This document shows positions 28,879 to 39,250 of a stretch of DNA of 64,000 nt, piece after piece. The stretch spans positions 56,429-120,428 of the forward strand of contig NZ_JADEVV010000003.1 of NCBI RefSeq assembly GCF_015207985.1, written 5' to 3'. The notes under the pieces were generated by a model. The model was not told the DNA's origin. It worked only from the letters and a program-made list of their open reading frames with translations, and searched no databases. This DNA is from Synechocystis salina LEGE 00031 (GTDB lineage Bacteria; Cyanobacteriota; Cyanobacteriia; Cyanobacteriales; Microcystaceae). Every line of letters begins with the position of its first letter. The first letter of the stretch is position 1. A program made the position numbers and the translations under genes.

Positions 28879-30249
28879 TTACTTGCCAATGCAAAAACGG
28901 CTGAAAATACGGTCTAACACCGACTCCGTTACCGTTTCCCCTGTCACTCTTCCAAGGGCATTGATGGCCAAACGCAGGTCAATGGTCCAAAAATCTAGGG
29001 GTAACTGTTCCGTTAGGGTTTGTCGTAATTGCTTAAGAGCTAGTTGAGCTTCCGTTAAAACAGCCGCTTGTCTTTGGTTGATGGCAAAATCCAAATTTTG
29101 GGGTGATAAATTATTTTGATTAACTTGCTCAACAATGGCGGTTTCTAGAGCGTCGATACCTAAATTAACGGCGGCGGCGGTTAAAACTATGTTAGTAATT
29201 CCTGGTGGATAGTTGACTAAATCGGCCCGGGCTAAATCAATTTTGTTAATTACTAAAATTAAAGGGCGGTCTTTGACTTGGTCGTAAATCAACTGGTCTG
29301 CCTCGGTCCAACCCTGGTGGGCATCCACCGTCAATAAAACTAAATCCGCCTGTTGAGCAGCTTTGCGGGAGCGCTCTACTCCCATCTGCTCCACTTGGTC
29401 CGCCGTTTCCCGAATGCCTGCAGTGTCTAACACCTGGATGGGAATGCCTTCCACTACGAGGTGGGATTCCACCACGTCCCTGGTGGTGCCTGGTAGATCA
29501 GTGACGATCGCCCGGTCTGTACGGCTCCAAGCATTGAGTAAGCTGGATTTCCCCACATTGGGTTGCCCCACGATGGCCACTTTTAAGCCGGTGCGGAGCA
29601 GTTCCCCTCGCTGGGCAGTGTCTAAAATTGCTTCTAATTGTTGGTACAAATCCTGTAGTTGTTGACGAATTAAATTTTCATCCAGTGGGGGTAAGTCGTC
29701 TTCAAAATCAATGCGGGCTTCCACTTCCGCCAAGATGTCTAGGCAAGTGTTCCGTAGATCCCGAATCGGTTGGGCTAACTTACCCTGTAAACCCGCTAAG
29801 GCGATCGCCGCGGCCTGGGGAGATTGGGCTCCCACCAGTTCACTGATACTTTCTGCTTGGGTTAAATCCAGCCGGCCATTGAGAAAGGCCCGCAGGCTAA
29901 ATTCCCCCGGGTGGGCCAGCCTGGCCCCCTGTTGCAAACACAATTGTAAAACCTGTTGCACTGGCATGATTCCCCCGTGGCACTGGAATTCCACCACATC
30001 TTCTTTGGTGTAGGAACGGGGCGCTAGCATCAATAAGAGCAATGCTTCATCGATCGCCACTTGGGTATCGGGATGACGCACATGGCCGTACAAAATACGA
30101 TGACTTTCCCAGGTTTGGCTCCCCGGTGCTTCAAAAAGGGTTTTGGCAATGGTGAGGGATTGTGGTCCCGACAGTCGCACCACACCGATACTGCCCTGTT
30201 GGGGCACAATGGCGGTGGCGATCGCCGCAATAGTATCTTCTAGGTGCAT
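28879..30249 (-). CDS. mnmE: tRNA uridine-5-carboxymethylaminomethyl modification GTPase
   Basis: A 456-residue GTPase (MnmE/TrmE/ThdF) that with MnmG modifies the wobble uridine of some tRNAs. The N-terminal tetrahydrofolate-binding domain starts with [13 protein letters not shown] and runs to about 120. A helical domain holds the inserted G domain with G1 [12 protein letters not shown]3 DTAGIRE and G4 NKID. The protein ends with the family's FCIGK, whose Cys is needed for activity. Length is normal. It is bounded by the nuclease remnant and by the P-type ATPase, both outside the gene. Confidence 0.95.
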   Translation of the reverse strand: MHLEDTIAAIATAIVPQQGSIGVVRLSGPQSLTIAKTLFEAPGSQTWESHRILYGHVRHPDTQVAIDEALLLLMLAPRSYTKEDVVEFQCHGGIMPVQQVLQLCLQQGARLAHPGEFSLRAFLNGRLDLTQAESISELVGAQSPQAAAIALAGLQGKLAQPIRDLRNTCLDILAEVEARIDFEDDLPPLDENLIRQQLQDLYQQLEAILDTAQRGELLRTGLKVAIVGQPNVGKSSLLNAWSRTDRAIVTDLPGTTRDVVESHLVVEGIPIQVLDTAGIRETADQVEQMGVERSRKAAQQADLVLLTVDAHQGWTEADQLIYDQVKDRPLILVINKIDLARADLVNYPPGITNIVLTAAAVNLGIDALETAIVEQVNQNNLSPQNLDFAINQRQAAVLTEAQLALKQLRQTLTEQLPLDFWTIDLRLAINALGRVTGETVTESVLDRIFSRFCIGK

Positions 30250-30332
30250 TGGGTGGGATGAAAGGGGATTTGAGAAGTTATTTAGGTGAATTTTAAGGTT
30301 TCTGTCACCCCTGGGGCAGGCTAAACCAGCGA

Positions 30333-33056
30333 TTAAGGATCAAGACGATTGGCCAAGATCGCAACGGGCACCATGGGAATCATCGGCAGTAAACAGATTG
30401 CCCATTGTTGCCAGTCCATGGGAGCAGTTTTGAACAATACATTCATAAACGGCAGTTGACTGAAACCAATTTGCAGGGCGATCGCCACCGCAATGCCCAC
30501 TAACAGTATGGGGGCTTTGGTAATGGTTTGACGTTTACCCATCACATAGCCGAGAAAACTACGACCTAATTGGCTAATGCTGAGCAGGTAAATTACCCTA
30601 GCGGACACAAGGGCTTGGATGGCCATGGTTCTGGCCAAATCGACGTCGCCAGTGGTGCGCTTGACCCATTCAAACATGCCAAAAATCAGAATCCAGTTAA
30701 ACAGGGACACCAATAAAATACGGTGCAGTAACTTCCTGGTAATGAGGGGTTCATTGGGGTTGCGGGGGGGCTTTTGCATAATGCCCGGTGACTTGGCCTC
30801 AAAGGCTAGGGGCACCGTCATGGTGATGGAGTTGATCATGTTTAACCACAGCACCTGTAGGGAAAGAATGGGTAACGCCCGAGCCAGCAACACGCTGATC
30901 AAAATGGTCATGGACTCCCCGCCGTTGACCGGTAATAAAAAGGCGATCGCCTTGCGGAGATTTTGGTAAACAGTGCGTCCTTCTTCCACCGCTGCTTCAA
31001 TGGAGGCAAAATTGTCGTCAGTGAGCAACATATCGGAGGACTCCCGAGCCACTTCCGTTCCCCCTTTACCCATGGCAATGCCAATGTCAGCCCGCTTTAA
31101 AGCCGGCGCATCGTTCACCCCATCCCCCGTCATCGCGACAATGTGACCTTTTTCCTGTAAAGCTTCCACCAGTTGCAATTTCTGAGCCGGGGCTACCCTA
31201 GCAAATACACAACTTTCTGTGGCCGCCTGGGCCAATTCCTCCGGACCCATGGTTGTCAACTGTCGTCCTTCAAAAGCAAGCCCATCCCCATCAGCGGCAA
31301 TGCCCATCCGTTTGGCGATCGCCTGGGCAGTACTAATATGATCACCAGTGATCATTTTCACTTCGATGCCAGCACTGTGACAGGCATGGACTGCGGCAAT
31401 GGCCTCCGGTCGCGGCGGGTCGATCATGCCCTGTAAACCTAAAAAGATTAGCCCTGTTTCAATATCCCCGTGGTCAATGGCGTGATGATGGGGCTCCACC
31501 GTTTTTTTAGCGAAGGCCAACACCCGCAGGCCTTGTTTAGCCATATCTTCAACATTCTTTTCCACCTCCGACAGATTAACCGGCACCGTCTGCCCATCAT
31601 CCAACAGCAGGGAATTACATCTTTGTAGCAGGGATTCCACCGAACCCTTGACGTAAATTGTCCGCCCTTCTCCATCATGGAGCGTGGCCATATATTGATA
31701 ATCCGATTCAAAGGGAATGGAATCTAAACGAGGTTTTTGACTGGCTAAACCAGCTTGACTAAATCCAGCCTTGGCCGCCGAAGCTAACAATGCTCCCTCC
31801 GTGGGATCCCCCACCACCACCCAATCTTCCCCTCGATGTTCCAGTTGGGAATCGTTACAAAGAATACCGCTGAGCAAACATTCTTCCAGCACTGGGGGTA
31901 AACCATCCAACAAAACATTGTCCACTTCCCCTCCCATTACCTGCCAAAATTCCCCCTTGGGACTGTAACCACCGCCGCTGACTTCGTAGTGTTTTCCCCC
32001 TGCATACACGGCCTGCACAGTCATTTGATTTTCCGTCAGGGTGCCGGTTTTGTCAGAACACACCACCGTGGCACTGCCCAGGGCCTCCACAGCGGGAAGT
32101 TTACGGATAATGGCATTGCGCTTGGCCATGCGATTCACCCCGATCGCCAGGGTAACGGTAACCACAGCGGGCAGACCTTCGGGAATGGCACTGACGGCCA
32201 AAGCCACTGCAGCTTCAAACATGTCGAGGGGAGTGCCTCCCCGCCCCCAACCCACCACGAAGGTAAACGCCGCCAAAGTGACAATGACATAGAGCAATGT
32301 GTGACTAAATTTGGCAAACTTACGGGTCAAAGGGGTCATGAGGCTGACCTGCTTTTCCATGGACTGGGAAATTTGTCCCATTTCCGTGGCATTAGCTGTG
32401 GCCACCACCACCCCGGTGCCTTGGCCAAAGGTGACGAAACTGCCTGCATAGGCCATATTTAATCTTTCGGCGAGGGGCGTTTCCTCCGGTAACACTTGCA
32501 CAGCTTTTTCCACGGGCACCGCTTCCCCGGTCAGAGCCGATTCATCCACTTGAAGATTACGCACTTTTAACAATCTCAGATCCGCTGGCACCTTATCCCC
32601 TGAAGCCAGGGAAACAATGTCACCAATGACTAATTCCTGGGAGGGAATACGGAGGGTTTGTCCTTCCCTCAACACGGTGGCTTCCGTGGTCACGGCCTTG
32701 GCCAAAGAGGCGATCGCTCCTTCTGCTTTAGCTTCTTGGATGTAACCAATAATGGCGTTGACTAAGGTGACCCCCCAGATAACCCAAGCATTAGTCCAGG
32801 AACCGAGAAAAGCTTTAACTGTACCGGCAATGAGCAGAATGTAGAGCAGAGGTTGGTGAAATTGCAGTAGAAAACGTAACCAAGCCGGTTTACCCGGTTT
32901 AAATTTCAGTTCGTTGCGGCCATATTGTTCGTAACGCTGGGCCACGGCCTCCGCTGTTAGTCCTAAACCTTGATCTGTCTGCAGTTCTGCCAGAATATCT
33001 TCCTCTGGTCGATGGTGATGCAGGTAAGAATTTAGAGTGGGGAGATCCATACTCAT
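30333..33056 (-). CDS. pma1: Cation-transporting P-type ATPase (type II)
   Basis: A 907-residue pump with about ten membrane helices. Features in order: N-terminal cation-ATPase domain, actuator motif [13 protein letters not shown] in helix 4 ([12 protein letters not shown]), phosphorylation site [11 protein letters not shown], nucleotide domain with KGSVESLL, hinge MITGDH and [16 protein letters not shown] and overall layout match type IIA SERCA/PMR-like calcium pumps rather than proton pumps, although the PCC 6803 homologue is named pma1. It probably expels Ca2+ or another divalent or monovalent cation using ATP, in the plasma or thylakoid membrane. Length is normal. Confidence 0.9.
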   Translation of the reverse strand: MSMDLPTLNSYLHHHRPEEDILAELQTDQGLGLTAEAVAQRYEQYGRNELKFKPGKPAWLRFLLQFHQPLLYILLIAGTVKAFLGSWTNAWVIWGVTLVNAIIGYIQEAKAEGAIASLAKAVTTEATVLREGQTLRIPSQELVIGDIVSLASGDKVPADLRLLKVRNLQVDESALTGEAVPVEKAVQVLPEETPLAERLNMAYAGSFVTFGQGTGVVVATANATEMGQISQSMEKQVSLMTPLTRKFAKFSHTLLYVIVTLAAFTFVVGWGRGGTPLDMFEAAVALAVSAIPEGLPAVVTVTLAIGVNRMAKRNAIIRKLPAVEALGSATVVCSDKTGTLTENQMTVQAVYAGGKHYEVSGGGYSPKGEFWQVMGGEVDNVLLDGLPPVLEECLLSGILCNDSQLEHRGEDWVVVGDPTEGALLASAAKAGFSQAGLASQKPRLDSIPFESDYQYMATLHDGEGRTIYVKGSVESLLQRCNSLLLDDGQTVPVNLSEVEKNVEDMAKQGLRVLAFAKKTVEPHHHAIDHGDIETGLIFLGLQGMIDPPRPEAIAAVHACHSAGIEVKMITGDHISTAQAIAKRMGIAADGDGLAFEGRQLTTMGPEELAQAATESCVFARVAPAQKLQLVEALQEKGHIVAMTGDGVNDAPALKRADIGIAMGKGGTEVARESSDMLLTDDNFASIEAAVEEGRTVYQNLRKAIAFLLPVNGGESMTILISVLLARALPILSLQVLWLNMINSITMTVPLAFEAKSPGIMQKPPRNPNEPLITRKLLHRILLVSLFNWILIFGMFEWVKRTTGDVDLARTMAIQALVSARVIYLLSISQLGRSFLGYVMGKRQTITKAPILLVGIAVAIALQIGFSQLPFMNVLFKTAPMDWQQWAICLLPMIPMVPVAILANRLDP

Positions 33057-33454
33057 TGGCGGTAGAGTGAAACGCCCCTATGGTATCAACTGGACCGAAA
33101 AGAACCAAAATTACTCTACGGAAAATCCCCCACTAGGTAGAGATGACCTGAAAACACCGTCATAGTGTGGGCACCGTCACTAACAGCAGGCGATCGCATC
33201 CAAATCAATGCCGACAAATTTAAGGTTCGCCATAGTTATTTGTCAATGCAATCCCTCTGCAAAAATCAAGGGTTCTCAACTAATCTCAAAAGAAAAAATT
33301 GACGATTTTTTACTTGTCTAGCACCGCAACTAGAGCGTTTTTTCAAAATAAATAAATGTCAAGCTCACACCAGCGCCATAAAAAATGGACTAGACGCATC
33401 TCTTGAATCAGTTTCTGTATCTTGCTTGAGAAATTTATTTGATTAAAACTTTTA
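33057..33454. other. Non-coding gap upstream of the ATPase gene
   Basis: About 400 bases with no open frame of interest. It contains the ATPase promoter region and one GGCGATCGCA HIP1-like site near 33189. The half near the small secreted-protein gene is AT-rich. I see no RNA gene or repeat. Confidence 0.4.
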
Positions 33455-33961
33455 TCAATCTTCCCCTACCTCTTCTCCAATGCAGGTTCCACTACCAAAC
33501 AGTAAATATCGATGAATTGATTCGGAAGCAAGTCCACTGCCACTGGCTTTGGCCAAAAATGTTCTGCCTTCAACGTACTCATCAATGGTTGTTTCTTCTC
33601 CATAAACATCAAAAGTGACTACTTTTTTTGCCCCTGAATAACAACTTAAGTTATCTGTTAATTCTAGCTGTCTTCTGTTGAAAGATTCCCCTTGATCAAT
33701 CAGACACATGCCTCCACCAAAATTAACCCAGTGTTCTCCTTCGCTGTCGGCAACTTTGATTTCATGGGCGAATTTATACTCATCAGCAAAGGGGCCATCC
33801 ACCACATTTTTACGAAAAATCTCTTGCCCCCCCGAAAAACAAACTAAAATCGCAGGGTTCTGCTCCTGGGGGTTAGCATTTGACGCTGCCATGGTGGGTT
33901 GATTGCCCAGGAGGAAAATAATGATGGGAAGAATAACAAAATAAATAAGTAGCTTAATCAA
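33455..33961 (-). CDS. Secreted protein with a duplicated two-cysteine module
   Basis: A 168-residue protein. The first about 25 residues are a Sec signal peptide (hydrophobic run, cut near TMAAS). The mature part holds two similar halves, each with a Cys at its start and end: VCFSGG...FGGGMCLI and SCYSGA...FGSGTCIG. This suggests a tandem duplication with one disulfide per half, in the periplasm or outside. I do not recognise the family. Codon use is AT-rich compared with neighbours, and it lies beside an IS relic, so it may be acquired. Confidence 0.6.
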   Translation of the reverse strand: MIKLLIYFVILPIIIFLLGNQPTMAASNANPQEQNPAILVCFSGGQEIFRKNVVDGPFADEYKFAHEIKVADSEGEHWVNFGGGMCLIDQGESFNRRQLELTDNLSCYSGAKKVVTFDVYGEETTIDEYVEGRTFLAKASGSGLASESIHRYLLFGSGTCIGEEVGED

Positions 33962-34139
33962 TTTATTTATCCTACAAATTAATGAAAGCTTGGGTAAAAT
34001 CAGTTCTTCTGTGTTGTCCCTGACACTAGCGAGCTAGATGGTTTGGTGGAATAGCTATGGTAGGTAAACTAGGAGGAAGAATCCGATCATAGCAATCATA
34101 GCAATCAAAATTAAGTCCAAACAGAATTGCTAGAATTGA

Positions 34140-34460
34140 CATCCTCCCCTGACTTTAGTCAGAGGATTCCTGCTTCATCGGGTTTGTCTAGCTTGAAAAC
34201 GTCTCTGTTCACAAGCCCCGTCCAGATTCCCCTCCACAGGCATCTGTTTTAACGTCCACGATGTGCCCCACCGCAGACCGAACAAATATTTAATGTAGTT
34301 TTCCCATTCCTAGACTATGACGCCCCTGTGCCCAGGTATTTCCTTTTGGTCGTGCATTCTAGATGGCGGGAACCACCAACCTTGCCTCTCGTGGCACACT
34401 CGGGTGCATGGGCACATACAGCCTAACACAAAGCCGTCCTAAAGGATGGGGTTTTAAACC
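34140..34460 (-). mobile_element. IS200/IS605-type element relic, both ends visible
   Basis: A hairpin-forming end (CTGAC TTTA GTCAG with flanks, about 34144-34165) and the other end (GTCCT AA AGGAT, 34434-34450, followed by GGGGTTTTAAACCC) have the form of IS200/IS605 terminal hairpins. Between them on the minus strand lies a decayed TnpB tail (see separate entry). The whole is only about 320 bases, so no transposase can be made. It sits just beyond the folC stop codon and may have served as its transcript end. These terminal sequences are typical of cyanobacterial elements, a match made from memory. Confidence 0.6.
34170..34320 (-). pseudogene. Decayed C-terminus of a TnpB RNA-guided nuclease
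   Basis: Reading the minus strand, one frame gives TLNICSVCGGAHRGR then a stop, a CxxC zinc motif like that of TnpB. A shifted frame gives DVKTDACGGESGRGL then a stop, and another gives LVNRDVFKLDKPDEAGIL then a stop, the usual end of cyanobacterial TnpB just before the element end. At least two frameshifts are needed, so it is dead. TnpB is the family from which Cas12 arose; its guide RNA is normally read from this end of the element. Confidence 0.55.
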
Positions 34461-34474
34461 CATTTTTTTGATAA

Positions 34475-35761
34475 TTACTGAGAAGATTGCAATTTTTTTA
34501 AGAAATAGCCTACTAAATAAAGGGAGCCGCAGAGAACAGTCAATTTTTTAGAATGTTCTTCCGTTTTTTCTAGATTTTCCAGGGCTGTAAAACAATCATC
34601 AAACACTTTAACCTTGCTTAATTCCGGCATGGTCTGCCATGCTAACCGCTCCAACCCTGGCAAATCCCCACTGTCATGGTCGGGCACCGGCACTAACAAG
34701 AGGCGATCGCCGGGACGGAGCAGATGGCGGAAAATTTGGTCATGTTCTTTGGTGCTGAGCATGCCCATTACCCAGGTGATAGTCGGTAAATAGTGGTCTG
34801 AATGATCAACTAAGTGGTGGGTGTAATTTGCCAGAGCCTTCGCCGCCGCTGGATTATGGGCTCCATCTAAAAGGATTTTTTGCCCGTTGTAGTCCACCCA
34901 TTGCAATCGACCAGGCCAAGTTGCTTTGGCCATGCCCCGTTGGATAATCTCCGGAGTTAATTTGTCCCAACCCTGTTGCTGTAATTCCTGTAAAGCGGCG
35001 ATCGCCAGGGCCGAATTTTGAAGTTGAAAATTCCCCAATAGGGCCAGGGGATACTCAAAACCTTGCCAATTAGCCCAGAGTTGACCATTTTTTTCCGTGG
35101 CCACGGCGGGGTCAATCCAATAGTCGGGGCAATGTAATTCGGCAATGCGTTCCCGAAAAACTGGCTGTGCCTCTGCGGGGATGTGGCCCAAAAATACCGG
35201 CCTTGCCGCTTTGAGAATGCCCACTTTTTCCCGTGCAATATGTACTACGGTGGGCCCCAACACCTGCCAATGTTCTCGACTGAGGGAAGTGATAATGCTG
35301 AGCAAACAAGGTTCTGGGACGTTGGTGGCATCCAATCTTCCCCCCAAACCCACTTCCATCACCGCAATGTCCACCTCTGCCTGGGCAAAATAGAGCCAGA
35401 CTGCCGCTGTAAACACCTCAAACAAAGTGGGGCGGTCAGCACTATCAGCTTTGGCGATCGCCGTCACCTGTTGCAACACCGCCATCAAGTCATGGTTATC
35501 GATGAAATGGTTATTAAGCCAAACCCTTTCCTGCCAATCAATTAAATGGGGAGAAGTGTAGCGGCCTACTTTGTAGCCTGCCTCCGCCAACACGCTGGAC
35601 AGATAGGCACACACCGACCCCTTGCCATTGGTCCCGCCCACATGGATATAGGGTACTTTTGCTTGGGGATTGCCCAACTTGGCCAGCAGGCCATGGATGC
35701 GCTCCAGCCCTAGATTAACGCCGGCCGTTTTATAGGGTTCCAGTAGGGTGTTGATGTCCAT
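34475..35761 (-). CDS. folC: Bifunctional folylpolyglutamate / dihydrofolate synthase
   Basis: A 428-residue Mur-ligase-like enzyme that joins glutamate to dihydropteroate and to folates with ATP. The P-loop HVGGTNGKGSV is at about 41-51; MEVGLGGRLDATNV and SREHWQVLGPT are folate/Mg motifs; LLDGAHNPAAAKAL opens the C-terminal domain. Length is normal. The stop lies directly next to the IS200/IS605 relic. It is 34 bases downstream of a desaturase gene on the same strand, so the two may be co-transcribed. Confidence 0.94.
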   Translation of the reverse strand: MDINTLLEPYKTAGVNLGLERIHGLLAKLGNPQAKVPYIHVGGTNGKGSVCAYLSSVLAEAGYKVGRYTSPHLIDWQERVWLNNHFIDNHDLMAVLQQVTAIAKADSADRPTLFEVFTAAVWLYFAQAEVDIAVMEVGLGGRLDATNVPEPCLLSIITSLSREHWQVLGPTVVHIAREKVGILKAARPVFLGHIPAEAQPVFRERIAELHCPDYWIDPAVATEKNGQLWANWQGFEYPLALLGNFQLQNSALAIAALQELQQQGWDKLTPEIIQRGMAKATWPGRLQWVDYNGQKILLDGAHNPAAAKALANYTHHLVDHSDHYLPTITWVMGMLSTKEHDQIFRHLLRPGDRLLLVPVPDHDSGDLPGLERLAWQTMPELSKVKVFDDCFTALENLEKTEEHSKKLTVLCGSLYLVGYFLKKLQSSQ

Positions 35762-35795
35762 GGTAATTACTGTTCAGGAAATTCCACTAATGTAC

Positions 35796-36905
35796 TTAAA
35801 CTAATGTGGTTACCTTTGCTTTCGTTAAATCGGAGGTATTTTTCGGCAACGGACAGGCGATCGCCCTAGTGCCGTCGTAGCTCACCAAGGTTGTTTCTCC
35901 TTGGTAATGGCGGGGAGTTTCCAGCAACATTTGCCAGGCTTCCTTTGCCGTTAATAAATTCATTTGGCCAGGGTAGTGGGCTTGTAATAAATCCTGCACC
36001 AAAGGATAATAATCCGAATTTAGATCGGGAAATAGATGGTGTTCTGTATGGTAAGAAAAATTAAAATGCAAGCAATCAAATAGCTTGGGCATCCGCAAAG
36101 AAACACTATTAACCAACGGATCATTAACTTCTGTCATTGGACAGGCCAAATGGTTAGTGTAAATATAAAACATTCCCATGGCATGGCCGAGGAAAATTGG
36201 CAAAAAATAGCCTAAAATAACCGGAATTAATTGAAATTGTAAGTAAAACAAAATGCTCAAATGCACTGCTACGATAGCGAACAATTCCAACAAAATTTTT
36301 TGACGATCCTGTGGTTTAACAGTAAAAGCGGCGGGGACAAAATCAGCGCTTCCCCCAGTGAAGAAAAGCACGGAAATTAAATTACGAAAATTATGTACTC
36401 CCCAGGCAGTACCCATGCCAAAAATTAGCCACAGAAGATTAACTTCTCCCGAAGGCGCAAATAGGTGATGAATCCATTTCCCCCAGGTTTTGGGCTGTTC
36501 ATGTAAATAGTTTCGATCCGGATCTCGCACGCTATTCGTATTGTTATGGTGGACTTGGTTATGGAGCGATCGCCATTGACTAGGGGGCATCCACCAAAGG
36601 GCAAGGCCAAGGAAACTAGTCAGGTAGGAAATTTGGGAACGTTTTTTCAGCACACTGCCATGCATCAAATCGTGACTACCAAATAAAAACACAGTGACGC
36701 TATTCCCCATCAAGACCGCCATGGGCAAAAATAACCACAGCCATTGCACAGGCCAATGATTGAGATTACGAGCAATGGTTAATCCAGCAACATAAATACC
36801 CAAATTTAACCCTAAAACAATTAATTTATGGGGATCGGCTTGGAAGGCTTCCGGTGGCAAGAGAGGACGGAGTTTTTTAACGTATTCAGATTGAGCAGTG
36901 AGCAC
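35796..36905 (-). CDS. Fatty acid desaturase family protein
   Basis: A 369-residue membrane di-iron enzyme. Three histidine boxes are visible: HDLMH at about 74, HNQVHHN at about 114 and HTEHH at about 284, with four likely transmembrane helices between them. The box pattern differs from DesA-DesD and looks nearer to the beta-carotene hydroxylase/ketolase and acyl desaturase mixed group, so its substrate is unsure. Length is normal for the superfamily. It precedes folC by 34 bases on the same strand. The upstream 370-base gap carries its promoter. Confidence 0.8.
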   Translation of the reverse strand: MLTAQSEYVKKLRPLLPPEAFQADPHKLIVLGLNLGIYVAGLTIARNLNHWPVQWLWLFLPMAVLMGNSVTVFLFGSHDLMHGSVLKKRSQISYLTSFLGLALWWMPPSQWRSLHNQVHHNNTNSVRDPDRNYLHEQPKTWGKWIHHLFAPSGEVNLLWLIFGMGTAWGVHNFRNLISVLFFTGGSADFVPAAFTVKPQDRQKILLELFAIVAVHLSILFYLQFQLIPVILGYFLPIFLGHAMGMFYIYTNHLACPMTEVNDPLVNSVSLRMPKLFDCLHFNFSYHTEHHLFPDLNSDYYPLVQDLLQAHYPGQMNLLTAKEAWQMLLETPRHYQGETTLVSYDGTRAIACPLPKNTSDLTKAKVTTLV

Positions 36906-37276
36906 CAGGAATAATCCCTAAAAAATTAAATAAAACAATTTCAGTGTAAATGATTTTACTTGTTTTGGGAAAACTTCCAGACAATGCCCGCCGTTGAAGA
37001 GGCTTTAATTTCTTTTTTTATAGGGTAAAGTAATCCAAATCTAAATGAGATTGAGCTCAAAATGATTGCAATTAATGATTTTTATCAATGTCTTGACTAA
37101 GGGATTGAAACAATAGAAAGCACTTGCAAAAAAGTATTTGCAGATAAACTCGGAGAAATAAAATTTAAAACCACTCTTGATTTGGAGGCCAAGGCAAGCC
37201 AAAACCGCCCCATATTACCTAGTCAAAGATTAATTTAAGGAACAGCAGAGGAATTGACTAATTGACTGATGAAGCG
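36906..37276. other. Non-coding gap between ffh and the desaturase
   Basis: An AT-rich 371-base stretch with no plausible gene. The half near 36906 should hold the desaturase promoter; the half near 37276 lies beyond the ffh stop. I saw short A/T runs but no clear hairpin, RNA gene or repeat. Confidence 0.4.
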
Positions 37277-38725
37277 TTAAAGCTGACCAAAACCTTTTTT
37301 CTTCTTTTTCTTTTTAACTTTGCCGCCTTTACCCTTGTAGCCCCGGAAACCAGGGCCCGGCTGACCGCCCAACATACCTCCGCCCATCCCTGGCATTGCT
37401 CCCATTCCCGGCATCCCTCCAGGCATTCCCCCCATGCCCATTTGTTGCATCATGGTCCGCATTTTGGTGAAATTGGTGATTAATTTAGACACATCAGTTT
37501 CACTATGGCCCGATCCTTGGGCAATGCGACGACGGCGACCGGGGGATTTGGCTAGTAGATCGGGATTTTTTCTTTCCTCCGTGGTCATGGAACTAATCAT
37601 GGCTTCGGTGCGCTTGAGTTCTTTTTCGCCTTTTTCAATGTCGCCACTGCTGAGTTTGTTCATGCCAGGAATCATTTTCAGCAGGCCCCCAAGGGAGCCC
37701 ATATTCTTCATAAAGCGCATTTGCTTAATGAAGTCGTCAAAGTCGAAGGTGGCTTCCAGAATCTTGTTCTGGAGCTTTTCCACGTCCCCCACATCGATCG
37801 CCTCTTGGGCTTTTTCCACCAGGGTGAGCACGTCCCCCATATTTAAAATACGGCTGGCTAGGCGATCGGGATAGAAGGGTTGCAGAGCTTCCACCTTTTC
37901 CCCCACCCCAACAAACTTGATCGGCTGACCAGAAATTTGCCGCACCGATAGGGCCGCACCGCCCCTGGTATCCCCATCCAGTTTGGTGAGAATTGCTCCA
38001 GTAATGCCAATTTGTTCGTGGAAAGTGTGGGTTAGGTTCGCCGCTTCCTGCCCCGTCATGGCATCCACCACCAGCAGGGTATCGTCGGGGTTCACAACCT
38101 GTTTAATCTGGGCTAATTCCGCCATCATTTGAGGATCGATCTGCAGACGACCGGCGGTATCGATCAGAACCGTATCTACCCCCAACTCCTTCGCTTTTTC
38201 CACCCCTTGGCGGGCAATTTCCACCGGGTTGGCATCACTACCTAGGTCGAACACGGGCACGTCAATTTGTTGCCCCAGGGTTTTGAGTTGATCAATGGCA
38301 GCGGGGCGATAAACGTCTGTAGCCACCATTAGGGCACTGCGGTTTTCTTTGCGGAGATAGAGGGCTAATTTTGCTGTGGCGGTGGTTTTCCCGGTCCCCT
38401 GCAATCCAGCCATGAGGATAACGGTGGGAGCCTGATCGGCCTGGGCAAGGGGCACGTTGCTTTCCCCCATCAGATTTACCAATTCGTCGTAAACGATTTT
38501 GATAAACTGTTGCCCTGGGTTAACGCCGGTGATTACGTCCGCCCCAAGGGCCTTCTGCTCCACGTCTTTGATGAAGCCCCTGACCACCTGGAGATTCACG
38601 TCCGCTGCCAATAGGGCCCTTCTGACTTCCTGGAGCGCCTCTTTAATATTGCTCTCACTAATTTTGTCCTGGCCCCGGAGTTTCTTCCAGGCATCTTCAA
38701 GGCGATCGGCTAAGGCATCAAACAT
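37277..38725 (-). CDS. ffh: Signal recognition particle GTPase
   Basis: A 482-residue SRP54 homologue that binds signal sequences of nascent membrane proteins and the SRP receptor. N domain (1-95), G domain with G1 GLQGTGKTTTTA-type loop (read here as AGLQGTGKTTATAKLA), DTAGRLQ and TKLDGDTRGG, then the Met-rich M domain (about 325-440) that holds the signal sequence and RNA. The C-terminus is an unusual Gly/Met/Pro repeat region (GMPGMGAMPGMGGGM) ending in a Lys-rich tail. Such tails occur in other cyanobacterial Ffh proteins. Start ATG at 38725. Confidence 0.95.
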   Translation of the reverse strand: MFDALADRLEDAWKKLRGQDKISESNIKEALQEVRRALLAADVNLQVVRGFIKDVEQKALGADVITGVNPGQQFIKIVYDELVNLMGESNVPLAQADQAPTVILMAGLQGTGKTTATAKLALYLRKENRSALMVATDVYRPAAIDQLKTLGQQIDVPVFDLGSDANPVEIARQGVEKAKELGVDTVLIDTAGRLQIDPQMMAELAQIKQVVNPDDTLLVVDAMTGQEAANLTHTFHEQIGITGAILTKLDGDTRGGAALSVRQISGQPIKFVGVGEKVEALQPFYPDRLASRILNMGDVLTLVEKAQEAIDVGDVEKLQNKILEATFDFDDFIKQMRFMKNMGSLGGLLKMIPGMNKLSSGDIEKGEKELKRTEAMISSMTTEERKNPDLLAKSPGRRRRIAQGSGHSETDVSKLITNFTKMRTMMQQMGMGGMPGGMPGMGAMPGMGGGMLGGQPGPGFRGYKGKGGKVKKKKKKKGFGQL

Positions 38726-38905
38726 AGACTTTTAACAGCGGGACGGAACTTTTACGATTTGCAACCAATTCAACTGTAGCAAAGGGTTGCCCTGGAAAGA
38801 AAATTTGATGGGTCCTGTCCCTAGCCATAAGCAGATTTCGGCATCCCCTCTCCAAAGGCGATCGCCGTGTAATTTTGTTTAGATACTCACCTAAGTGATT
38901 TAGTA

Positions 38906-39250
38906 ATGGCAGCGCTGATTACAGAGATACGTCGAAAATTTGCTCAAGATGAATTTGAATTTTCTAAACATGCCGTCGATCAGTCCATTCTACGGCGTAT
39001 CCAAGTTCAAGAAATTCGTATGGCCATTGCCAATGGTCAAATTATTGAGGATTATCCGTATGATAAATATGGGCCTAGTTGCTTGATTTTAGGTTTTACA
39101 GCATTGCAACGTCCAATCCACGTACAGTGCAGTTATCCGAATCGTCCTCTTGTTAAAATTATTACTGTTTACGAACCCAATTTCCAAAGATGGAATCATC
39201 AATTCACTCGAAGGAGAGAAACCAATAATGGAGAACGAAACTCTGGTTGA
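38906..39250 (+). CDS. DUF4258 protein, likely toxin of a toxin-antitoxin pair
   Basis: A 114-residue protein with the DUF4258 pattern: FEFSKHAVDQSILRRI, EIRMAIANGQIIEDYPYDKYGPSCLILGF, and a final IITVYEPNFQRW. DUF4258 proteins are RelE/BrnT-like and are usually the toxin beside a YgiT-type partner. Here the next gene overlaps its end by 23 bases and is such a partner. RNA cleavage is an inference from that family relation. The tail past residue 100 is Arg/Asn-rich and may come from a lost stop codon, since the overlap is longer than usual. Confidence 0.75.
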   Translation: MAALITEIRRKFAQDEFEFSKHAVDQSILRRIQVQEIRMAIANGQIIEDYPYDKYGPSCLILGFTALQRPIHVQCSYPNRPLVKIITVYEPNFQRWNHQFTRRRETNNGERNSG

